Source of the DNA: Paenibacillus_AB hodogayensis
Lineage (GTDB): Bacteria > Bacillota > Bacilli > Paenibacillales > NBRC-103111
DNA: 64,000 bases
Direction: 5' to 3'
NCBI RefSeq assembly: GCF_039536325.1
Contig: NZ_BAAAYO010000006.1
Location: forward strand, 496,001 to 560,000
Below, one piece after another: positions 60,930 through 64,000 of this stretch. The position numbers were made by a program, and so were the translations under genes. Under the pieces are notes generated by a model. The model was not told the origin of the DNA and made no database searches. It worked only from the letters and a program-made list of their open reading frames with translations. Numbering within the stretch: the stretch's first letter is position 1; each line of letters starts with the position of its first letter.

Positions 60930-62282
60930 TCAGGAAGCGACTTGGGCTTCGGCCTGTTTCAGCTGCTCGACCTTTTCCTCGCCGCCCGTGTCTCCGTTAA
61001 TGTAAATCCGATATACGCTGCCGTTTACCCGTCCTGTAAACTGATAGCAGAGAACTTCCTGATCAATGTCGTTTTTGATCAGCGCCAGCGACTCGTTGTT
61101 GATTTGGAAGCCGCCGTTCAACGATTTCCGGGCTTCCTCCATTGTCAGCTTGGGAGTGCCGATATCACGTTTATGGTGTTCGAAAATAAAGTCGGACGCT
61201 TGGATGCCGAGCACTTCGCCGTTGTCGAGGGCTACCTTGACCGTCACTTTGTCCGGAAACACGATGACGTCATCCTGCTTGGCAGCAAACGTGAGACTGG
61301 CCACATGCTGGTAGGCGTCGTAGCTGATCGGCGTCATCCCTTTGTATTCGTGCGCCTCCAAATACGATTGCGCCGCTTCGCTTGCTTGCTGCGGTCCCAG
61401 CTTCGATTCGTTTACGTCGCGGGGCGACATGAACCAGATCAATTGGCCGCCTTTTTTCGTAAAATCCATCGATACGTCGCCGCCGTTTTCGTTTTTGCCG
61501 GAAAGACTGAAGGAACTGTACTCCGTCCCGTCGCCGTTCTGGACCACCTGCACGTTGGACAGCGGACGGCCGTTCATGACAAGGGCGGCCTTTTGCCTGA
61601 TTTCCTCCTCCGTCACGTCGTTGCCGGCAAGCGCAGAAAATGTGCGTTTCTCGAACATGGCGGACATGGAAGGGCCCCAGTTGATCTCCTCGTATTCGCT
61701 AACTTTTTTGTCTACGGTCTGGAAGCCGTCAATGATCGTATTGTCCAACGTTTTTTGCTCCGTGGCGAGCGCCACTTCTACGTCCATCCAGCGCAGGCTG
61801 TTGGAGATGACTTTGGACTGCACGTCCCGCAAATCGTTGGAAATTTGCTTCGAATGCTCATACAGGGCGGTCAACGTTTTCATTTCCTCATCGTTCAGCG
61901 GCTCGTTTGTCAAATCCCGGACTGCGGCCCGGTACGAAAAGTTGGAAATGTTGCTCAGCAGCTCCTCCGTTTTGTTGAACGGCAGCAGCGTCAATGGCAA
62001 TTGGTTGATCTCGTTTTGGGCCTGGCTCGTCAACCGCCATACGTTGACAAGTCCTTTGCGCTGGGACGCGTAAGACCCCGTATTGAGGGCCAGCGTATTG
62101 CCAAGCTCGTTGTTCAGCTTGTCGACGTGAAACGATAAATCGTGAAATGCGCGCTGATACTGGTTTTCCGCCTTGATCAAAATCGAATTCTTCTCTTGGT
62201 TCACTTGATATCCCCACAGAACCGCACCGACCAGCAGTACGGTCATAACCGGGAACAAGATGGCGCTCAGCCTTTTGTACAT
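60930..62282 (-). CDS. ypeB: germination protein YpeB
   Basis: 450 residues. An N-terminal anchor (LSAILFPVMTVLLVGAVLWG) is followed by a helical domain and C-terminal PepSY-type repeats (DFTKKGGQLIWFM, LTMEEARKSLNGGFQ, YQFTGRVNGSVYRIYINGDTG). In Bacillus YpeB is needed for stability of the cortex hydrolase SleB, and the two are normally co-transcribed. No sleB is adjacent here. The ATG at 62282 lies 7 bases after AAGGGAG. Confidence 0.94.
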   Translation of the reverse strand: MYKRLSAILFPVMTVLLVGAVLWGYQVNQEKNSILIKAENQYQRAFHDLSFHVDKLNNELGNTLALNTGSYASQRKGLVNVWRLTSQAQNEINQLPLTLLPFNKTEELLSNISNFSYRAAVRDLTNEPLNDEEMKTLTALYEHSKQISNDLRDVQSKVISNSLRWMDVEVALATEQKTLDNTIIDGFQTVDKKVSEYEEINWGPSMSAMFEKRTFSALAGNDVTEEEIRQKAALVMNGRPLSNVQVVQNGDGTEYSSFSLSGKNENGGDVSMDFTKKGGQLIWFMSPRDVNESKLGPQQASEAAQSYLEAHEYKGMTPISYDAYQHVASLTFAAKQDDVIVFPDKVTVKVALDNGEVLGIQASDFIFEHHKRDIGTPKLTMEEARKSLNGGFQINNESLALIKNDIDQEVLCYQFTGRVNGSVYRIYINGDTGGEEKVEQLKQAEAQVAS

Positions 62283-62376
62283 AAGGGCGCTCCCTTCCTT
62301 TGCCACTTTTGAGACTAGTGTTCGCCCCACGCTGAACTTTATGCATCCGTCGGACAATTCGCATTCGGATTCGGGC

Positions 62377-62407
62377 AAAAAAAAGAAGCCGCCCTTCAGG
62401 CAGCTTC
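62377..62407 (-). terminator. terminator of the small zinc-ribbon-like gene
   Basis: GAAGC-C-GCC pairs with GGC-A-GCTTC (5-base loop), then eight Ts on the minus strand. Confidence 0.85.
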
Positions 62408-62432
62408 GCCGATTGTCCTCGGCCGTCTTGGA

Positions 62433-62588
62433 TTATTCCGCGAGCTCGATATCGAAATCGCTCCGGTTGTCGCACAAGCATTGCTTGAAGCCGGTTTCGA
62501 CGCGCTCCTTCTCCTGTTTGCCGCGCAGCACGAAGCGTTCACCGCAGCGCTTGCATCGAATCGATACTTTCACTCTCATTCCGATCAT
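62433..62588 (-). CDS. small zinc-ribbon-like protein, 51 residues
   Basis: GGAGG lies 6 bases before the ATG at 62588 and a terminator follows the stop. The product has RCKRCGERF and QCLCDN, giving four Cys in two pairs, a likely metal site. The rest is basic then acidic (GKQEKERVETGF, SDFDIELAE). No function is known to me. It lies between prsW and ypeB, where sleB sits in B. subtilis. Confidence 0.72.
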   Translation of the reverse strand: MIGMRVKVSIRCKRCGERFVLRGKQEKERVETGFKQCLCDNRSDFDIELAE

Positions 62589-62642
62589 CGTAAACCTCCG
62601 GTTAGCCGAAATTGGCATTTACCGGAATTATACCCGCTTTTG

Positions 62643-63338
62643 TCACATTTTAATCTCTTCTTCCGCCCTTACGGCGCGCATCGGGGATTTGGCGTTGGCG
62701 CGGTTGACGCTGCCCATGCCCCTTACCCACAAAAATACCATCAAAGGAACGATCAGCCAAAGCCAGTACGTTTTCGTTTGCATCAAAATGTAATCGAACG
62801 TACCGTGCCATAATATCGGAATCCATAGCGATTTAAACAACAGTCGGGCGGAATGCCGCGGATCGCCGAATTTCGCTTTTCCCATGTAATAGCCCATCAG
62901 CACAGCAAATAGAGCATGGGCGGACACGGGCAAAAAGGCGCGGAACAGCAGCGCCGAGAACGAAAACGAGTTCAACAAGGCATAGATGACGTTCTCCAGC
63001 GTGGCGAAGCCGAGCGACACCGATACGGAATAAACGATTCCGTCGTAAGGCTCGTCAAACACGGTATGTTTGTAAATCGCGTAGTATACGATAAACCATT
63101 TGAGAAATTCCTCGACGGCCGCCGTAATGCCATAGGCGAACAGGAGCGGGTTGTCCCCGAGCCCGAGCTGAAGGGTACGCTGGAGCACCATGGTCGGAAA
63201 CACGAGCAGGACGCCGAATAGGAATACGCGCACGACCATATGAATCGGCTCCGAATCATACCGGTCCTTCAAATAAAAATAAGCAAGCAGCGCGATGCCC
63301 GGCGCCACTGCCGCAGTAATGACCGAAAGCCACGCCAT
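62643..63338 (-). CDS. prsW: PrsW-family intramembrane protease
   Basis: 231 residues with about eight membrane helices. The active-site signatures are AVEEFLKWFIVYY, HALFAVLMGYYMG and LWHGTFDY. In B. subtilis PrsW (YpdC) cleaves the anti-sigma factor RsiW and releases SigW; rsiW itself is not in this window. The neighbours ypeB and a mecA paralogue are as in B. subtilis. Confidence 0.9.
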   Translation of the reverse strand: MAWLSVITAAVAPGIALLAYFYLKDRYDSEPIHMVVRVFLFGVLLVFPTMVLQRTLQLGLGDNPLLFAYGITAAVEEFLKWFIVYYAIYKHTVFDEPYDGIVYSVSVSLGFATLENVIYALLNSFSFSALLFRAFLPVSAHALFAVLMGYYMGKAKFGDPRHSARLLFKSLWIPILWHGTFDYILMQTKTYWLWLIVPLMVFLWVRGMGSVNRANAKSPMRAVRAEEEIKM

Positions 63339-63373
63339 CCGTCGTCCCCTCCTTCCTCATTCGGCAAACACGG

Positions 63374-63412
63374 AAAAAAGCATCCGCAAAAACATCCGTT
63401 TTTGGAGATGCT
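63374..63412 (-). terminator. terminator of the mecA-like gene
   Basis: AGCATC and GATGCT form the outer stem, with GCAAAAAC/GTTTTTGG pairing inside, followed on the minus strand by TTTTTTCC. It lies ~40 bases past the stop. Confidence 0.82.
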
Positions 63413-63454
63413 GCCCGTTTAGGTAATCCCTTCCAATCCGGCAAAGCGATCCGT

Positions 63455-64000
63455 TTACTTATGAAAATGCTCGCATAGTACGCGAATCGCCGATTCGCCG
63501 ATGACCCGTTTGCCATACTCGTCCAACACGGCGGTAGTCACCGAGGTGGCATCCCCGTATTCGGACAAAATGGCGATGAGCGCTTGATACTGCGGCTCTT
63601 CCATTTCCTCCGGGTCGATCTGCAAAATATATTTGCCTTTATAGGAATAAAGAACCCCTTCCGTAACGCCAATGCGCGACGCCACATGAGAAGCCTTCAA
63701 CAAAAATTCGAAGTCATGAAAAGCGTAGGAGATCACATCGCTCTGCTCGAGCGTTACTTCCATCTCGTACACTTCTTCCGCTTCTTCCTCGTCCACCGGA
63801 TCGCTGGTGCTCTGCACCTTTCCCCGGGTGACGATCACTACCATACCCTGTGCCGGAAGGGCAAATACTTCCACGGCAAGCGGTCCCGAGGCGTCGAAGC
63901 CAAGCTCCGAGTGCGCCTGCTCCATCATTTCGCTGAACAGCTCGTGAACTTTAGGAATTTCGCGCCACATGTCTTCTTTCTCGATACCACGCTCCGTCAG
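63455..64000 (-). CDS. MecA-family adaptor protein, 5' end outside window
   Basis: The frame is open from the window edge; the visible ~181 residues start LTERGIEKEDMWREIPKVHELF, the end of the MecA N-terminal substrate-binding domain. They include an acidic middle (SDPVDEEEAEEVYEME) and the C-terminal domain that docks to ClpC (SDVISYAFHDFEFLLKASH, YSYKGKYILQI). MecA-family adaptors feed substrates such as ComK to ClpCP. B. subtilis has mecA and ypbH; the position near prsW suggests the ypbH type. Confidence 0.85.
   Translation of the reverse strand: MTERGIEKEDMWREIPKVHELFSEMMEQAHSELGFDASGPLAVEVFALPAQGMVVIVTRGKVQSTSDPVDEEEAEEVYEMEVTLEQSDVISYAFHDFEFLLKASHVASRIGVTEGVLYSYKGKYILQIDPEEMEEPQYQALIAILSEYGDATSVTTAVLDEYGKRVIGESAIRVLCEHFHK

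Noticed and set aside
1..64000. CRISPR arrays, insertion sequences, phage or plasmid genes
   Set aside because: No spaced direct repeats, transposase, integrase or replication genes were seen. The accessory blocks have no visible mobility genes.

Overview
The window is chromosomal DNA from a moderately GC-rich, spore-forming Firmicute. It is most likely a member of the Paenibacillaceae (Paenibacillus, Cohnella or a close relative). Support comes from sporulation genes (spoIVA, a spoVIF-like gene, ypeB), an SLH-domain surface protein, strong AGGAGG-type ribosome binding sites, many GTG and TTG starts, and a gene order close to the Bacillus subtilis segment prsW-ypeB-ypfA-cmk-ypfD-yphA-der-gpsA-yphF-yphE-spoIVA-hbs-mtrB-hepS-menG-hepT-ndk-cheR-aroC-aroB-aroH-trpEDCFBA. 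Nearly all genes lie on the minus strand, so the ancestral order reads from right to left. One run of Ns (25510-25556) lies inside cheR.

Region by region. 1-1979: a Tat-exported beta-helix protein, cut by the window edge. 2145-8701: the trpEDCFBA operon with its own promoter, a TRAP-type leader of (G/U)AG triplets and an attenuator hairpin. 8713-21908: a carbohydrate-use island (three glycoside hydrolase-type proteins, two orphan solute-binding lipoproteins, one divergent AraC regulator), which separates trp from the aro genes. 21971-24814: aroC-aroB-aroH. 24945-26573: a 53-residue protein, cheR and ndk. 26650-31574: a menaquinone cluster (hepS, menG, a UbiA-type prenyltransferase, ubiX, mqnA, hepT) of futalosine-pathway type. 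31739-32663: an unknown exported protein and mtrB (TRAP). 32775-42854: an accessory block between mtrB and hbs (GNAT, a conserved hypothetical, a GNAT remnant, tRNA-Pro, an SLH/FN3 surface protein, galTKE and a divergent ROK regulator). 42992-44911: hbs and spoIVA. 45281-47745: a third orphan solute-binding lipoprotein with a divergent AraC regulator. 47757-50061: a YphF-like lipoprotein, two [2Fe-2S] ferredoxins around a nucleotidyltransferase-like gene, and a YphE-like (DUF2768) membrane peptide. 50219-64000: an FN3 secreted protein, a spoVIF-like gene, gpsA, plsY, der, the YIEGIA module, yphA, an S1-domain protein, plsC, cmk, a YpfB-like protein, a PilZ protein, ypeB, a small zinc-ribbon-like protein, prsW and the 3' part of a mecA-family gene.

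How the parts work together. Chorismate made by AroB and AroC feeds tryptophan (trp operon, no trpG here), prephenate (AroH) and menaquinone (MqnA). The heptaprenyl tail comes from HepS/HepT, is attached by the UbiA-type enzyme, and the ring is finished by MenG. The window carries both halves of a TRAP circuit: the RNA-binding protein (mtrB, 32424-32663) and its apparent target, the trp leader (8344-8665). The gal operon and the ROK gene share a divergent promoter region with matching inverted-repeat sites. Three paralogous solute-binding lipoproteins sit beside glycosidase or AraC genes with no permease in sight, so they may share a permease encoded elsewhere.
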